Source: Actinomycetota bacterium
GTDB taxonomy: Bacteria; Actinomycetota; Acidimicrobiia; Acidimicrobiales; Microtrichaceae
Length of the DNA: 64,000 bases
Direction: 5' to 3'
Assembly (NCBI GenBank): GCA_016870275.1
Contig: VGBZ01000002.1
Coordinates: forward strand, 62,001-126,000
The notes under the pieces are model-generated. The model saw only the letters and a list, made by a program, of their open reading frames with translations, was not told the origin of the DNA and searched no databases. Below, one piece after another: positions 34,624-43,596 of the stretch. The position numbers and the translations under genes are program-made. Numbering within the stretch: the first letter of the stretch is position 1; the number at the start of each line of letters is the position of its first letter.

Positions 34624-34753
34624 GACGATGGATGCTAGCCGTCGGCGCAGTTTGCCTCCGGCGAGTTGACGGAGAGTTCACACAGCTGGGGCGGGCACGG
34701 TCTCAGGTCCACCGAAGCTCTCAACCCCACCCGAGCCGAGCGGCCCGATCGAA

Positions 34754-35911
34754 CTAGACCGACGACGGCGCCACAGGACGGTTGACCACCACGCCGAGCA
34801 GAGCCGCTGCCTCCGACACACCCAGGCCTGCGTCCACCGCAGCGTCGATCGCAGCCACCGCAGACGGAGTGTCAAGATCCTCGTCGAGGGCCCCACGAAC
34901 CGCATCGAGAGCACCGCTGCCAGAACCGGCTGCCACCCACCTACGCAGACGATCATCAGCGACACCCATGAGAGTGTCGTGCCACTCCCAACTGTCCCGA
35001 TAGTGGTGCGAGACACACGCCAGACGAATTGCCCGAGCATCCCACTGCTCAGAGAGGTCGGAGACGAACACCAGGTTGCCGAGCGACTTGGACATCTTCT
35101 CGCCGTCCATCCGAACCATTGCCTGGTGCATCCAGTGACGCACGAGCGGTTCGCCCGTAGCGGCACTGGACTGGGCGGCCTCGCACTCGTGGTGCGGATA
35201 GATGAGATCCGACCCGCCCCCGTGGAGATCGATCGTCGTGCCGAGTTCCCTCAGGCAGAGTGCCGAACACTCGATGTGCCAGCCCGGACGTCCCGGCCCC
35301 CAGAGCGTGTCCCACGACGGCTCATCGGCAGCCGAGGGCTGCCACAGCACGAAGTCCAACGGGTCGCGCTTGTGGGGATCGTCGACGTTGCCGCCGCGTT
35401 CGGCAGACAGTTCGAGCATCTCCGGCCGGTCGAGATGGGAGAGAAAACCGAAGTCCGGCGCCGTGTCGACGTCGAAGTAGACCGCGCCACCAGCGGTGTA
35501 GGCGTGTCCGGTGTCGAGCACCATGCCGATGAACCCCCGGATGTCGGGGATCGCCGAGGTGGCACGGGGCTCGGACCACGCCGGGATGGTCTCGAGTCGA
35601 GCCATGTCCCTCTGGAAGCGGGCGAGTTCCCCGGCCGCGAGGTCGAGATAGTGGACACCGAGTTCGCGGGCCTTCGGCAGGATGCTGTCGTCGACATCGG
35701 TGACGTTGCGCACGCAGCGCGTCTCGTGACCGATGTCGCGGAGCCGACGTTGGAGCACGTCGTAGGTCAAGTAGGTGGCCGCGTGCCCCAGATGGCTCGC
35801 ATCGTACGGAGTGATCCCGCACGTGTACATGGTCACGACCCGGCCGGCGGGCGAGAACGGGACAACAGCTCGGCGAGCGGTGTCGTACAGGCGCACGAGG
35901 CCGGAACCCAA
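34754..35911 (-). CDS. mshC: cysteine:glucosaminylinositol ligase MshC (mycothiol synthesis)
   Basis: ATP-dependent ligase joining Cys to GlcN-Ins in mycothiol formation. The 385-residue protein is a class I, CysRS-related fold. The HIGH region reads YTCGITPYDASHLGHAATYLTYD, the MshC form, where CysRS has GPTVYD...HIGN. Zinc ligands are visible in YTCG, GWHIECSAL and GGGSDLIYPHHECEAAQ; the KMSKS loop is GEKMSKSLGNLV. It lacks the C-terminal anticodon domain of CysRS, in keeping with its length. The start is a TTG at 35911, or GTG at 35896. It follows the F420 and PIG-L genes. Confidence 0.92.
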   Translation of the reverse strand: MGSGLVRLYDTARRAVVPFSPAGRVVTMYTCGITPYDASHLGHAATYLTYDVLQRRLRDIGHETRCVRNVTDVDDSILPKARELGVHYLDLAAGELARFQRDMARLETIPAWSEPRATSAIPDIRGFIGMVLDTGHAYTAGGAVYFDVDTAPDFGFLSHLDRPEMLELSAERGGNVDDPHKRDPLDFVLWQPSAADEPSWDTLWGPGRPGWHIECSALCLRELGTTIDLHGGGSDLIYPHHECEAAQSSAATGEPLVRHWMHQAMVRMDGEKMSKSLGNLVFVSDLSEQWDARAIRLACVSHHYRDSWEWHDTLMGVADDRLRRWVAAGSGSGALDAVRGALDEDLDTPSAVAAIDAAVDAGLGVSEAAALLGVVVNRPVAPSSV

Positions 35912-35935
35912 TCGCTCAGTCCGACCGGCCGGCGA

Positions 35936-36592
35936 TCAGTGCGGAAGGCCCGTGAAGCGAATGGCGACGCGAGTCCTGTACTTCACGTTCACCTGCAACA
36001 GCACTGCTGCGAACGCCTCGATGGGCGCGGCATTCGACAGCTCGCCGGCATCGACCGCCCGCAGGTCAGGGATCTTCGAGACGATGTCGATCGTCGTGGC
36101 GGTGGCCGAAGGATGGTCCGAACAGACCAGTACGTCTGATTCGACCGGGTGGTCGATGTCGCCGAGCTCCTTTGCCGGAACGTGGTGCATCGTGGCGGCC
36201 ACGAGCGACTTGGGGACAGCGGCTTGGACCGACGCCGCCACCGAACCGCGAGGAGGAACGAGCGGTTGGAACTCGTGGCCCACCCGGGCGAGGGCGTTGG
36301 CCATCGACACGACGACCTTGCCCTTCAGCTCCACCGAACACTCCGAGGCGGTCGACGCTGCGGCGTCCCACGGCGTGGCGATGAAGACGACCTCGGCCGA
36401 GGAGGCCTCGTGGTTGTCGCCAGCACGTATCGAGAGGCTCCGATCGGGGTGCCGCTCGAGCAGCTTGTCACGCACCTCCATGGCGCGATAACGAGACCGG
36501 GAACCGACGACCACGTCGAAACCGACTGCTGCGAGCCGGACGGCGAGCCCACTCCCGGCCGGACCAGTACCTCCGAGTACTCCAATCTGCAT
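35936..36592 (-). CDS. fno: F420H2:NADP oxidoreductase (Fno/NpdG)
   Basis: Moves hydride between NADPH and cofactor F420. The 218-residue product has the dinucleotide loop IGVLGGTGPAGSGLAVRLA, VVVGSRSRYRAME, AEVVFIATPWDAA, VVVSMANAL and the C-terminal LSNAAPIEAFAAVLLQVNVKY, all typical of this family. Its presence implies the organism makes F420. It lies between the PIG-L gene (9 bases upstream) and mshC (24 bases downstream), linking two low-molecular-weight redox cofactors in one operon. Confidence 0.93.
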   Translation of the reverse strand: MQIGVLGGTGPAGSGLAVRLAAVGFDVVVGSRSRYRAMEVRDKLLERHPDRSLSIRAGDNHEASSAEVVFIATPWDAAASTASECSVELKGKVVVSMANALARVGHEFQPLVPPRGSVAASVQAAVPKSLVAATMHHVPAKELGDIDHPVESDVLVCSDHPSATATTIDIVSKIPDLRAVDAGELSNAAPIEAFAAVLLQVNVKYRTRVAIRFTGLPH

Positions 36593-36601
36593 CCGATCAC
36601 G

Positions 36602-37360
36602 CTACCGGGCGGCGCCGGGACTCGGCCAGAACGCCTCGCTCCCTCGGGGCACCCAGACCCGCTCGGTGGCGTTGGCAGCGACGTCGGCAGCGAGAGCAGC
36701 GATGAACACCTTGTCGATCTGGCTCGGATAGGTCCGCCGCAGCCGGAGGGCGAGCGCAGAGGAGATCGGACCTGACACCGAGGCGACCCCGACCTCTCGC
36801 CCGGAGCGTTCAGCGATCCACTCGCCGGCCACAGCGAGGTCGGCGGGCGGCACGAGTGTGGCGTAGGGCCGGTCCTCGTAGAACGCAACAGGCGGCGCTG
36901 CCGTTTCGAGGAGTTCGATGCCGACCTGACGAACCACCTGGTGGTCGACGTGATGGCCGACTGCAGCACACAGCGCCACGGCGTCGGCCCGATCGAGGAC
37001 CGGCTCGAGCAACGACCGGACGACCCCCACGGTCGGATCGCTGCTCGGGTCATTAGTCGGATCGAAGAGCCCCTTGAGGTCGTCCCGGCCGGTGCGCAGC
37101 ATCCACTCCGGCACGCCGAGCGTCCGGACCCGGTAACCGAACCGTCGGGAGGCCACCGCCTCCTCCATGCGCCGCAGGCGTGAGACCGCCCAGATGCGCC
37201 ACGTCGCCCGACTCGGGTGGAACCACTGGGTCCAGTTGGTACGGCTGAACACCACCACGACCGTCACATCGTGAGCCGAGAGGAATCCGTCGGTCAGCGA
37301 CTGTCCCAGCGAGAGCGGAACATCGTCGAAGTGAGGTGAGACCAGCACCACTCGGGCCAC
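36602..37360 (-). CDS. PIG-L/LmbE family deacetylase
   Basis: Zinc-dependent N-deacetylase of GlcNAc-type conjugates. The 252-residue product has the metal motif as SPHFDDVPLSLG (His and both Asp of H-x-D-D kept; Phe replaces the usual Pro or Leu) and GHHVDHQVV (second metal His). By pathway it could be MshB, since mshC is two genes away. However, the motif form is closer to the 'SPHLDD' subgroup than to the AHPDDE of MshB. It starts 2 bases after the kinase-like gene ends. Confidence 0.82.
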   Translation of the reverse strand: MARVVLVSPHFDDVPLSLGQSLTDGFLSAHDVTVVVVFSRTNWTQWFHPSRATWRIWAVSRLRRMEEAVASRRFGYRVRTLGVPEWMLRTGRDDLKGLFDPTNDPSSDPTVGVVRSLLEPVLDRADAVALCAAVGHHVDHQVVRQVGIELLETAAPPVAFYEDRPYATLVPPADLAVAGEWIAERSGREVGVASVSGPISSALALRLRRTYPSQIDKVFIAALAADVAANATERVWVPRGSEAFWPSPGAAR

Positions 37361-37362
37361 GC

Positions 37363-38769
37363 TCAGACGCCTCCACCTGAGGAGGGGTCGGCGTAACCGG
37401 GGTGGACCACGGCGAGCGTGTCTCGAACCGACTCCCGGAGCGCTCCGAGCACCCTCTCATCACCGATGTCGAATCTCCCATCGGCGATGGCAGCTGCGAG
37501 TTCAACATCATCACTGCACCCGAGCGACGCCAGCCGAGCCCGGTGACGTTCGACGATTGCCGGACCGAGCCGCAACTCCCGGCCGAGTTGATCGACCACG
37601 TTGGCCGAGACCCGTGCCATGTACCTGGTTCTGCCGGCGGACTCGTCACGCACCGACTCCAGGAACTCGCCCACCGCCTCGAGGAGTTCGGCGGCCGAGG
37701 GCCGCACGCCGGGGCCTCCCGGGCCGCCGAGACCACCCCACGGTGCCGTTGCGACCGACACCTCCAACTCGGACGTGTACGGGTGTGGCCCGGCGATCAG
37801 GTCGAGGAGGTCCTCCTCGGTCTCGGCCACCCGCCTCCCGATGGCGGCGAGCTCCACGGAACGACTCGCTCCGCTGTGATGAGCTGAGGCCTGCACGATG
37901 CACATGATCCCCCACTTGAGGGTCCCGAGCACCTGCCACCAACGGAACCTCAGCGCATCGACCGGCTCGCCGCCCGCTGCACAGTAGGCATCGGTGAACT
38001 GCTCGACGGTACCGAGCCCAGCCACCGAGAGCGGCGAGGAGAAGCGCCAGGCCCTGAGGCTGCACCACGCCAGATCCTCCACTGGGTCGCCGACATGGGC
38101 GAGCTCCCAGTCGAGCACCGCCTCGAGGCGGCCGTCAGCAACGATCACGTTTCCCAGCCGGAAGTCACCATGGACGATTCGCCGTCGGCCCTCGATATCT
38201 CGCTCGGAGTCGGCTGGACGGTTGGTGGCAAGCCACCGGAACGCCAGCTCGAAGGTCGGCCGGGGGTCGCCGAGCGCATCGAGAACCGACCGGTAGAAGC
38301 CGAGTTGGTCCATGGACTCGAGACCGTACCGGGGGTCGACATCGACGCTGTGGATGATGGCGAGCGACGCAGCCAACTGCCCGAGCAGATCACTACGCCT
38401 GGACTCATCAGGATGCGCATCGAGAATCCGGCGCGGGATGGTCTCTCCATCGACACAGTCGAGCACGATCCACGATCCCAGCGGATCCTCAACTCCCTCG
38501 TTCCGTCGGTCGGCGGCCACCACGCTGGCAACGGGCACCCCGGCGTCGCCCATGGCTTCGAGCAGCGCCGCCTCGCCGGAGAGGCCGGTCCCCGCACGGG
38601 CGCCACCCGGCCGCTCACGCTGGCAGATCAGTATGCGATGACTGCCGTCGGACTCCACCTCGATCCGCCACGTCTGCCGGGAGGCGCCAGCGGAGAGACG
38701 CACGGCGTTGCGAACGGAAGCGTTGCCGCCCAGGGCCGCTTCGATGACGGCGATGTGTTCCGGCCTCAC
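37363..38769 (-). CDS. APH-family phosphotransferase with C-terminal DUF6285-like domain
   Basis: Small-molecule kinase-like protein of 468 residues. The N-terminal ~330 residues are the aminoglycoside-phosphotransferase/ACAD10-type fold: IVHGDFRLGNVIVAD holds the catalytic Asp, and VLDWELAHVGDPVEDLAWCSL holds the metal Asp. The C-terminal ~110 residues (RPSAAELLEAVGEFLESVRDESAGRTRYMARVSANVVDQLGREL) match the helical domain I know as DUF6285, which accompanies such kinases. Homologues near acyl-CoA dehydrogenases are thought to act on hydroxyacyl-CoAs; here it sits before a deacetylase, so the substrate is open. Overlaps the CNNM-like gene by four bases. Confidence 0.86.
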   Translation of the reverse strand: MRPEHIAVIEAALGGNASVRNAVRLSAGASRQTWRIEVESDGSHRILICQRERPGGARAGTGLSGEAALLEAMGDAGVPVASVVAADRRNEGVEDPLGSWIVLDCVDGETIPRRILDAHPDESRRSDLLGQLAASLAIIHSVDVDPRYGLESMDQLGFYRSVLDALGDPRPTFELAFRWLATNRPADSERDIEGRRRIVHGDFRLGNVIVADGRLEAVLDWELAHVGDPVEDLAWCSLRAWRFSSPLSVAGLGTVEQFTDAYCAAGGEPVDALRFRWWQVLGTLKWGIMCIVQASAHHSGASRSVELAAIGRRVAETEEDLLDLIAGPHPYTSELEVSVATAPWGGLGGPGGPGVRPSAAELLEAVGEFLESVRDESAGRTRYMARVSANVVDQLGRELRLGPAIVERHRARLASLGCSDDVELAAAIADGRFDIGDERVLGALRESVRDTLAVVHPGYADPSSGGGV

Positions 38770-39839
38770 GCTCGACCGGTCCGACGGTCGCTCTCGTCGC
38801 GGATGTCGCCGACGATCGCCTCCAAGACGTCCTCCAACGTGATCAGGCCGACGAGCGGACCTGCGACCCCCGCCCGGTCGGTCCGCTCGGCCACCACCGC
38901 CACGTGACGGCGACGGTCACGCATCCGGACCAGGACGTCGGCGAGCGGCTCATCGGGCGCCACCCTGACGGGAGCGATCACGACCCGGTTCGGCAGCAGC
39001 CCGTCGCGCCGGGTCGGATCCAGTCGGAGCAGGTCCTTGGCGTGCAGGAAACCTGCCACCTCGTCGGTCCCCTCCGTCGTCACCAGCACCCGGGAGTGGC
39101 CGGAGCGGTGGATCAACTCCTCGGCCTCCCCGACAGTTGCGGTGGTCGGGACGGTGACGAGTTCCGATCGAGGGGTGAGGTGGTCCGCCACTCGGCCGCC
39201 GAGGTAACCGATGGCACCGGCCAACAGCACGTGCTCGGTGGCCTGGAGCTCGCCGCCCTGCGCCGATTCGCTCAGGATCGCCGCCAGCTCGATCGGCGAG
39301 TGGGCCTCGGTGAGCTCGGCGGTCGACTCGACCCGGAGGAGTCGGGTCCCCCACCGCGACAACCGATCGAGCACCACCACCACGGGCCGGACCAGCACGA
39401 CGACGCCACGCTGCAGCGGCGCGAGCACCGTCGCGACGCGCTCCGGGGCCGTGAGTGCCACCGTCTTGGGCACCATCTCGCCCAGGACCATGTGGAAGAA
39501 GGCGACGATGATCAGAGCGATCGCGACCCCCAGGACGGCACCGATGGCCGACGGGATCGGCGACGCGTCGACCCACCCCTCCACCACGTGACCGATGGAC
39601 TGTTCGACCAGCCAACCGAGCAGCAGCGACATGACGGTGATGCCCAGCTGGCAGGTGACCAGCTGCAGGTTGAGCGACCGCATCTGCCGGAGGGCCGTCG
39701 AGGCACCGAAGCGACCCTCCTCGACCATCCGCTCGACACGGGTCTGACGAGCTGCGAACAGCGCAAACTCCACGGCGACGAAGAACGCATTGCCGCCCAG
39801 GAGCGCCACGGCCACCAGGAGCACGGTCCACCAGCTCAC
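38766..39839 (-). CDS. CNNM/HlyC-type membrane protein, short form
   Basis: Putative divalent-metal transport or regulation protein of the DUF21-CBS family. The 357-residue product starts at a GTG that overlaps the previous stop by four bases. It has an N-terminal DUF21 domain of about four helices (VSWWTVLLVAVALLGGNAFFVAVEFALFAARQTRVERM, then MVLGEMVPKTVALTAPERVA), and a CBS pair (LVTVPTTATVGEAEELIHRSGHSRVLV and LADVLVRMRDRRRHVAVVAE). It ends after LVGLITLEDVLEAIVGDIRDE and so lacks the CorC_HlyC domain found in its neighbour. The two probably form a heterodimer. Confidence 0.92.
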   Translation of the reverse strand: MSWWTVLLVAVALLGGNAFFVAVEFALFAARQTRVERMVEEGRFGASTALRQMRSLNLQLVTCQLGITVMSLLLGWLVEQSIGHVVEGWVDASPIPSAIGAVLGVAIALIIVAFFHMVLGEMVPKTVALTAPERVATVLAPLQRGVVVLVRPVVVVLDRLSRWGTRLLRVESTAELTEAHSPIELAAILSESAQGGELQATEHVLLAGAIGYLGGRVADHLTPRSELVTVPTTATVGEAEELIHRSGHSRVLVTTEGTDEVAGFLHAKDLLRLDPTRRDGLLPNRVVIAPVRVAPDEPLADVLVRMRDRRRHVAVVAERTDRAGVAGPLVGLITLEDVLEAIVGDIRDESDRRTGRA

Positions 39840-41191
39840 GGAAGGTCCCCGGTCCGCTCCGAGCCACGGGCGGGTCGGACGTCGTCGGACCCCTCGAATC
39901 CGGGCAGGGGCGCAACGAGCCGCACGGTGTCGACCCGGCGGGCGTCCATCACCGCCACCGACACCGCCCACCCCTGGTGCTCGAACCCATCGCCGGGGGC
40001 CGGGATCCGTCCGAGTTCGGCCAGGACGAACCCGGCGAGCGTGTCGTACTCGCCGTCGGGGAGATCCAGTCCGCACTCGTCGCGGACCTCGTCCGGGTGC
40101 AACCGCCCGCTCAGCAGGTAGGAACCGCCCCAGGTGCGGCGGGTCGGAGCGACCACCAGATCGTGCTCGTCGGCGATGTCCCCCACGATCTCCTCGACGA
40201 GGTCCTCGAGCGTGACGATCCCGGCGACCGATCCGAACTCGTCGAGCACCACGGCGAACTGTCCCGCCTCGGCCTGGAGCGCCTCCATGAGCTCGGCGAG
40301 CCCGAGGGTCTCAGGCACCATGCGGACCCGTCGGATCAGCGCGCCGAGCGGCTCACTCCGTCGACGCTCCGGCGGCAGGCCGAGCACGTCCTTCACGTGG
40401 ACGACTCCTTCGACACCGTCGAGGTCCCCGGCGAACACCGGGAACCTCGACAGTCCCGTCCGTTGCGACGCATCGAGCAGGTCACCGGTCGTTCCGGGGA
40501 TGGCCAGTGCCTCGACCTGCTGACGTGGGGTCATGGCGTCGGCGGCGTTCTTCTCACCGAATCGGAACGCCCGGTCGAGCAGCTCGGCCTGCTTCGGTTC
40601 CATGGAACCATGAGCCTCAGCGTTACGGACCAGACGTTGGAGTTCCTCACGACTCCGGACCGCCGACAGCTCCTCCGCCGGTTCCATCCCGCAGAGTCGC
40701 AGGAGTCGTTCCGCAGCGGCGTTGCAGACCGTGATCACCGGCTGGAACACGGTGTCGAAGATCCGCATCGCCGGCGCCAGACGCATCGTCGTGGCCATCG
40801 GACGAGCCACCGCAATCCCCTTGGGGACGAGTTCGCCGACCACCATCTGGACCGCCGTGGTCAGGATCAGCGCCACCGCCACCGACCAGCCGACACCGCT
40901 GCGCTCACCGAACACCACCTCGAGGCCCGGGGCCACGAGCGGAGCGATCACCGGCTCGGCCAGCACGCCGAGCCCGAGGCTGACGATGGTGATGCCGAAC
41001 TGGGCGCCGCTGAGGTGGAACGAGAGGTGCTCCAGCATCCCGGCGACCATCCCGGCCCGGCGGGACCCCTGATCGGCCTGAACGCGCACCTGCGTCCGGT
41101 CGACTGCGACGATCGCGAACTCCACGGCCACGAAGAAGGCGTTGGCGGCGACCAGCAGGACGACGGCCAGGAGGCTGACCGTAACGCTCAC
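39836..41191 (-). CDS. CNNM/HlyC-type membrane protein, full-length form
   Basis: The 451-residue partner of the gene at 38766: DUF21 helices (LLAVVLLVAANAFFVAVEFAIVAVDRTQVRV to VVGELVPKGIAVARP), two CBS motifs (PRQQVEALAIPGTTGDLLDASQRTGLSRFPVF and FAVVLDEFGSVAGIVTLEDLVEEIVGDIADEHD) and a CorC_HlyC domain (SYLLSGRLHPDEVRDECGLDLPDGEYDTLAGFVLAELGRIPAPGD). The GTG at 41191 gives a conserved N-terminus. It overlaps by four bases a 14-codon upstream frame that begins six bases after TACACT. It heads a run of closely packed genes reaching mshC. Confidence 0.92.
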   Translation of the reverse strand: MSVTVSLLAVVLLVAANAFFVAVEFAIVAVDRTQVRVQADQGSRRAGMVAGMLEHLSFHLSGAQFGITIVSLGLGVLAEPVIAPLVAPGLEVVFGERSGVGWSVAVALILTTAVQMVVGELVPKGIAVARPMATTMRLAPAMRIFDTVFQPVITVCNAAAERLLRLCGMEPAEELSAVRSREELQRLVRNAEAHGSMEPKQAELLDRAFRFGEKNAADAMTPRQQVEALAIPGTTGDLLDASQRTGLSRFPVFAGDLDGVEGVVHVKDVLGLPPERRRSEPLGALIRRVRMVPETLGLAELMEALQAEAGQFAVVLDEFGSVAGIVTLEDLVEEIVGDIADEHDLVVAPTRRTWGGSYLLSGRLHPDEVRDECGLDLPDGEYDTLAGFVLAELGRIPAPGDGFEHQGWAVSVAVMDARRVDTVRLVAPLPGFEGSDDVRPARGSERTGDLP

Positions 41192-41232
41192 CAGTGAGCG
41201 GGGACGGGACCGTCGGGCACGGCGTGCGACAC
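41188..41232 (-). CDS. possible 14-residue leader peptide upstream of the CNNM gene
   Basis: A GTG at 41232 lies six bases after TACACT (41244-41239 on the minus strand). It opens a frame reading VSHAVPDGPVPAHW, then a TGA that overlaps the CNNM GTG start as GTGA. The CNNM start itself has no good ribosome-binding site, so ribosomes finishing this short frame could reinitiate there. It has Pro, His and Asp but no run of one amino acid, so attenuation by a single tRNA is not indicated. May be chance. Confidence 0.35.
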   Translation of the reverse strand: MSHAVPDGPVPAHW

Positions 41233-41274
41233 GAGATGAGTGTAGGACCGCTCCCCACTCGGCTGCCGCGATCC

Positions 41275-41302
41275 TTAGACGGCCGAAACACCACGCTACG
41301 CT
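41275..41302 (+). promoter_or_regulatory. candidate leaderless promoter of the MarR-ABC operon
   Basis: TTAGAC (41275-41280), a 16-base spacer and TACGCT (41297-41302), with the GTG start six bases further on at 41309. No ribosome-binding site precedes the GTG, which fits transcription starting at the start codon. No clear palindrome for MarR binding was found in this 117-base divergent region. Confidence 0.4.
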
Positions 41303-41308
41303 CCTCCG

Positions 41309-41782
41309 GTGCCGAGCGAACGGGACCGCCGCAACGCCGACGCCGTGCGAGCCGCAGCGCGATTGGCCAAGGTGGCTGGAACGGCGCTCGCCGAGGGCGA
41401 CATGACCCTCGCCCAGTACCGGGTCCTCGTGTTCCTCGACGCCGGGGCGCGACCTGCGACCCAGGTGGCACAGCTGCTCGACGTCACGCCCCCGACCGTG
41501 ACCTCGCTCGTCGACGCCCTCGAGGCCCGCGGGCTGGTCGCCCGCAGCGCCGATCCGGATGACCGCCGCCGTGTGGTCTGCTCCCTCACTCCCGCCGGCC
41601 GCCGGGCCCTGCAGCGTGGCGACGTGCTCGTCGGCGAACGGCTCGGCCGGCTGCTCGACCGACTCGATCCCGACGAGGCCGAACAGGCCGTGTCCGGCCT
41701 GGAGGTCCTGAACCGGGCCATGGAGCTGGCGCTGGCGGATCGTTTCGGCCAACCCGAGGGATCCGGCGGCGACCACACATGA
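41309..41782 (+). CDS. MarR family transcriptional regulator
   Basis: Winged-helix dimeric regulator, 157 residues. DNA-binding part reads MTLAQYRVLVFLDAGARPATQVAQLLDVTPPTVTSLVDALEARGLVARSADPDDRRRVVCSLTPAGRRAL, with the wing DPDDRR in place. N- and C-terminal helices form the dimer face. It overlaps the first ABC exporter gene by four bases, so it is presumably a local repressor of the exporter that responds to the exported compound. Confidence 0.93.
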   Translation: MPSERDRRNADAVRAAARLAKVAGTALAEGDMTLAQYRVLVFLDAGARPATQVAQLLDVTPPTVTSLVDALEARGLVARSADPDDRRRVVCSLTPAGRRALQRGDVLVGERLGRLLDRLDPDEAEQAVSGLEVLNRAMELALADRFGQPEGSGGDHT

Positions 41783-43596
41783 CGGATCTGCTCCCTGGGG
41801 CCGGAGCGGCCGCTGCGATCCCGCCCGTGGCCGCCTCCGAGGGCCTCCGCCTCGGATGGATCCGGCGGTTGTGGCCGGTACTCGGTCCCCAACGCTGGAT
41901 CGTGATCGGATCATTCGCCGTCGGACTCGTGGCGCTCAGCATCAGCGTGGCCGTGCCCACCATCGTCGGGCTCACCATCGACCGAACCATCGCATCGACG
42001 GCTTCACCGCTCGAGCCGTTCCTCGTCGCCCTCGTCGTCCTGGCGCTGGCTCGTGGCGTCCTGAGCGTCGTGTATCGCTACGGGCTCTACCGGACCGCCT
42101 ACCGAGTCGAGGTCGATGTGCGCGGCCTGCTCTTTGCGCACCTGCTCGAGCAGACCTTCAGCTTCTACGACAGGATCCAGACCGGCCAGCTGATCAGTCG
42201 GGCCCAGTCCGATGTGCGATCCGTTCAGCTCTACCTCGCCGTGGCGCCGCTGATCCTCACGGCAGTCCTCAGCTTCGTCGTGGCGATCGTCGTCATGCTG
42301 GCCACCAGCATCCCGTTGACGCTGGCTGCGGTCGTGGCCCTGCCCGGCGTCTACGCAGTCGGCGTGGCGCTGCGGAATCGACTCTTCCCGCTCAGCTGGA
42401 TCATCCAGGGTCGACAGGCCGAGGTGACCGGGGTCGTCGAAGAGAGCATCGCCGGTGTCCGTGTCGTCCAGGCATTCGGAGCCGAGTCCCGGCAGGTCGA
42501 GGCCATGGCCAACGCCACGAGACGACTGCGGTGGGCCAACGTCGACCAGGGAACGATCCGGGCCCGGCTCGCCCCGCTGCTCGAGAACCTCCCGCGTGTG
42601 GGGTCAGTGCTCGTTCTGTTGCTCGGCGGCTGGCTCGTCATCGAGGGCCGGCTCGAGATCGGCGCCATTGTGGCGTTCAACTCCTACATCGTGTTGCTGC
42701 AGATCCCATTCCGCTTCCTCGGGTTCTTCCTGATCCTCTCCCAGCGCGCCCGCGCCTCAGCCGAACGGATCTTCGAGGTCCTCGACGCGGCACCCGAGAT
42801 CTCCGATCCACCAGTTCCGGTCACCGACCGCGAACGAGCAGGTCGAATCGAGTTGCGGAACGTGCGTTTCGGCTACGGAGACGGCGACGACCTGCTGCGC
42901 GGCGTGGACCTCACGATCGAACCCGGCGAATCGGTGGCCATCGTCGGCACGAGCGGCAGCGGAAAGTCGACGCTCGCCCGTCTGCTCTGTCGCTACTACG
43001 ACCCGCGTGACGGCGAGATCCTGCTCGACGGCGTGGATCTGCGGGACCTCCTCGTCGGGGACGTCCGTGCCTCAGTCGTCGTCGTGCCCGATGAACCGTT
43101 CCTGTTCTCAGCGTCGCTGCTCGACAACCTCACGTTCGGCCGGCCCGACCTGATCGGAGCGCCACTCGGCGAACAGGTCCGCAACGCAGCAGCCGCCGCC
43201 GACGCCACCGGGTTCATCGAGGCGAGCGACGACGGCTACGACACCGTGGTCGGTGAACGAGGGGCAACGCTCTCGGGAGGACAACGCCAGCGGCTCGCCC
43301 TCGCCCGGGCCCTCCTCGTGGAACCCGAGGTGCTCGTCCTCGACGATGCACTGAGTGCCATCGACGTCCACGTCGAGGCGCGGGTCCACGAGTCGCTCGA
43401 CAGCCTCCGAGCCGGCCGGACGACGGTGTTCATCGCCCATCGTCTCTCGACGATCACGTTGGCGAAGCGAGTAGTGCTCCTCGACGACGGCGTGGTCGTC
43501 GAGACCGGCACCCACGCCCGCCTGCTCGAGACCTCCGCTCGTTACCGCGAGGTCCTCGCAACCACGCTCACCACCGACGAGGACATCCCGACGTGA
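41779..43596 (+). CDS. ABC exporter half-transporter with degenerate Walker B
   Basis: The 605-residue protein has six helices (about residues 35-330) and a C-terminal nucleotide-binding domain: Walker A VGTSGSGKSTLARLL, signature LSGGQRQRLALARAL, Walker B VLVLDDALSAID, H-loop VFIAHRLST. The residue after the Walker B Asp is Asp instead of catalytic Glu. That is the mark of the non-hydrolysing site in heterodimeric exporters such as TM287/288. Its canonical LSGGQ should complete the active site of its partner, encoded next with a 4-base overlap. The exported substrate is unknown. Confidence 0.94.
   Translation: MTDLLPGAGAAAAIPPVAASEGLRLGWIRRLWPVLGPQRWIVIGSFAVGLVALSISVAVPTIVGLTIDRTIASTASPLEPFLVALVVLALARGVLSVVYRYGLYRTAYRVEVDVRGLLFAHLLEQTFSFYDRIQTGQLISRAQSDVRSVQLYLAVAPLILTAVLSFVVAIVVMLATSIPLTLAAVVALPGVYAVGVALRNRLFPLSWIIQGRQAEVTGVVEESIAGVRVVQAFGAESRQVEAMANATRRLRWANVDQGTIRARLAPLLENLPRVGSVLVLLLGGWLVIEGRLEIGAIVAFNSYIVLLQIPFRFLGFFLILSQRARASAERIFEVLDAAPEISDPPVPVTDRERAGRIELRNVRFGYGDGDDLLRGVDLTIEPGESVAIVGTSGSGKSTLARLLCRYYDPRDGEILLDGVDLRDLLVGDVRASVVVVPDEPFLFSASLLDNLTFGRPDLIGAPLGEQVRNAAAAADATGFIEASDDGYDTVVGERGATLSGGQRQRLALARALLVEPEVLVLDDALSAIDVHVEARVHESLDSLRAGRTTVFIAHRLSTITLAKRVVLLDDGVVVETGTHARLLETSARYREVLATTLTTDEDIPT

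Noticed and set aside
34754-35911. cysS (cysteinyl-tRNA synthetase)
   Set aside because: The GITPYDASHLGHA motif and the missing anticodon domain fit MshC and not CysRS.
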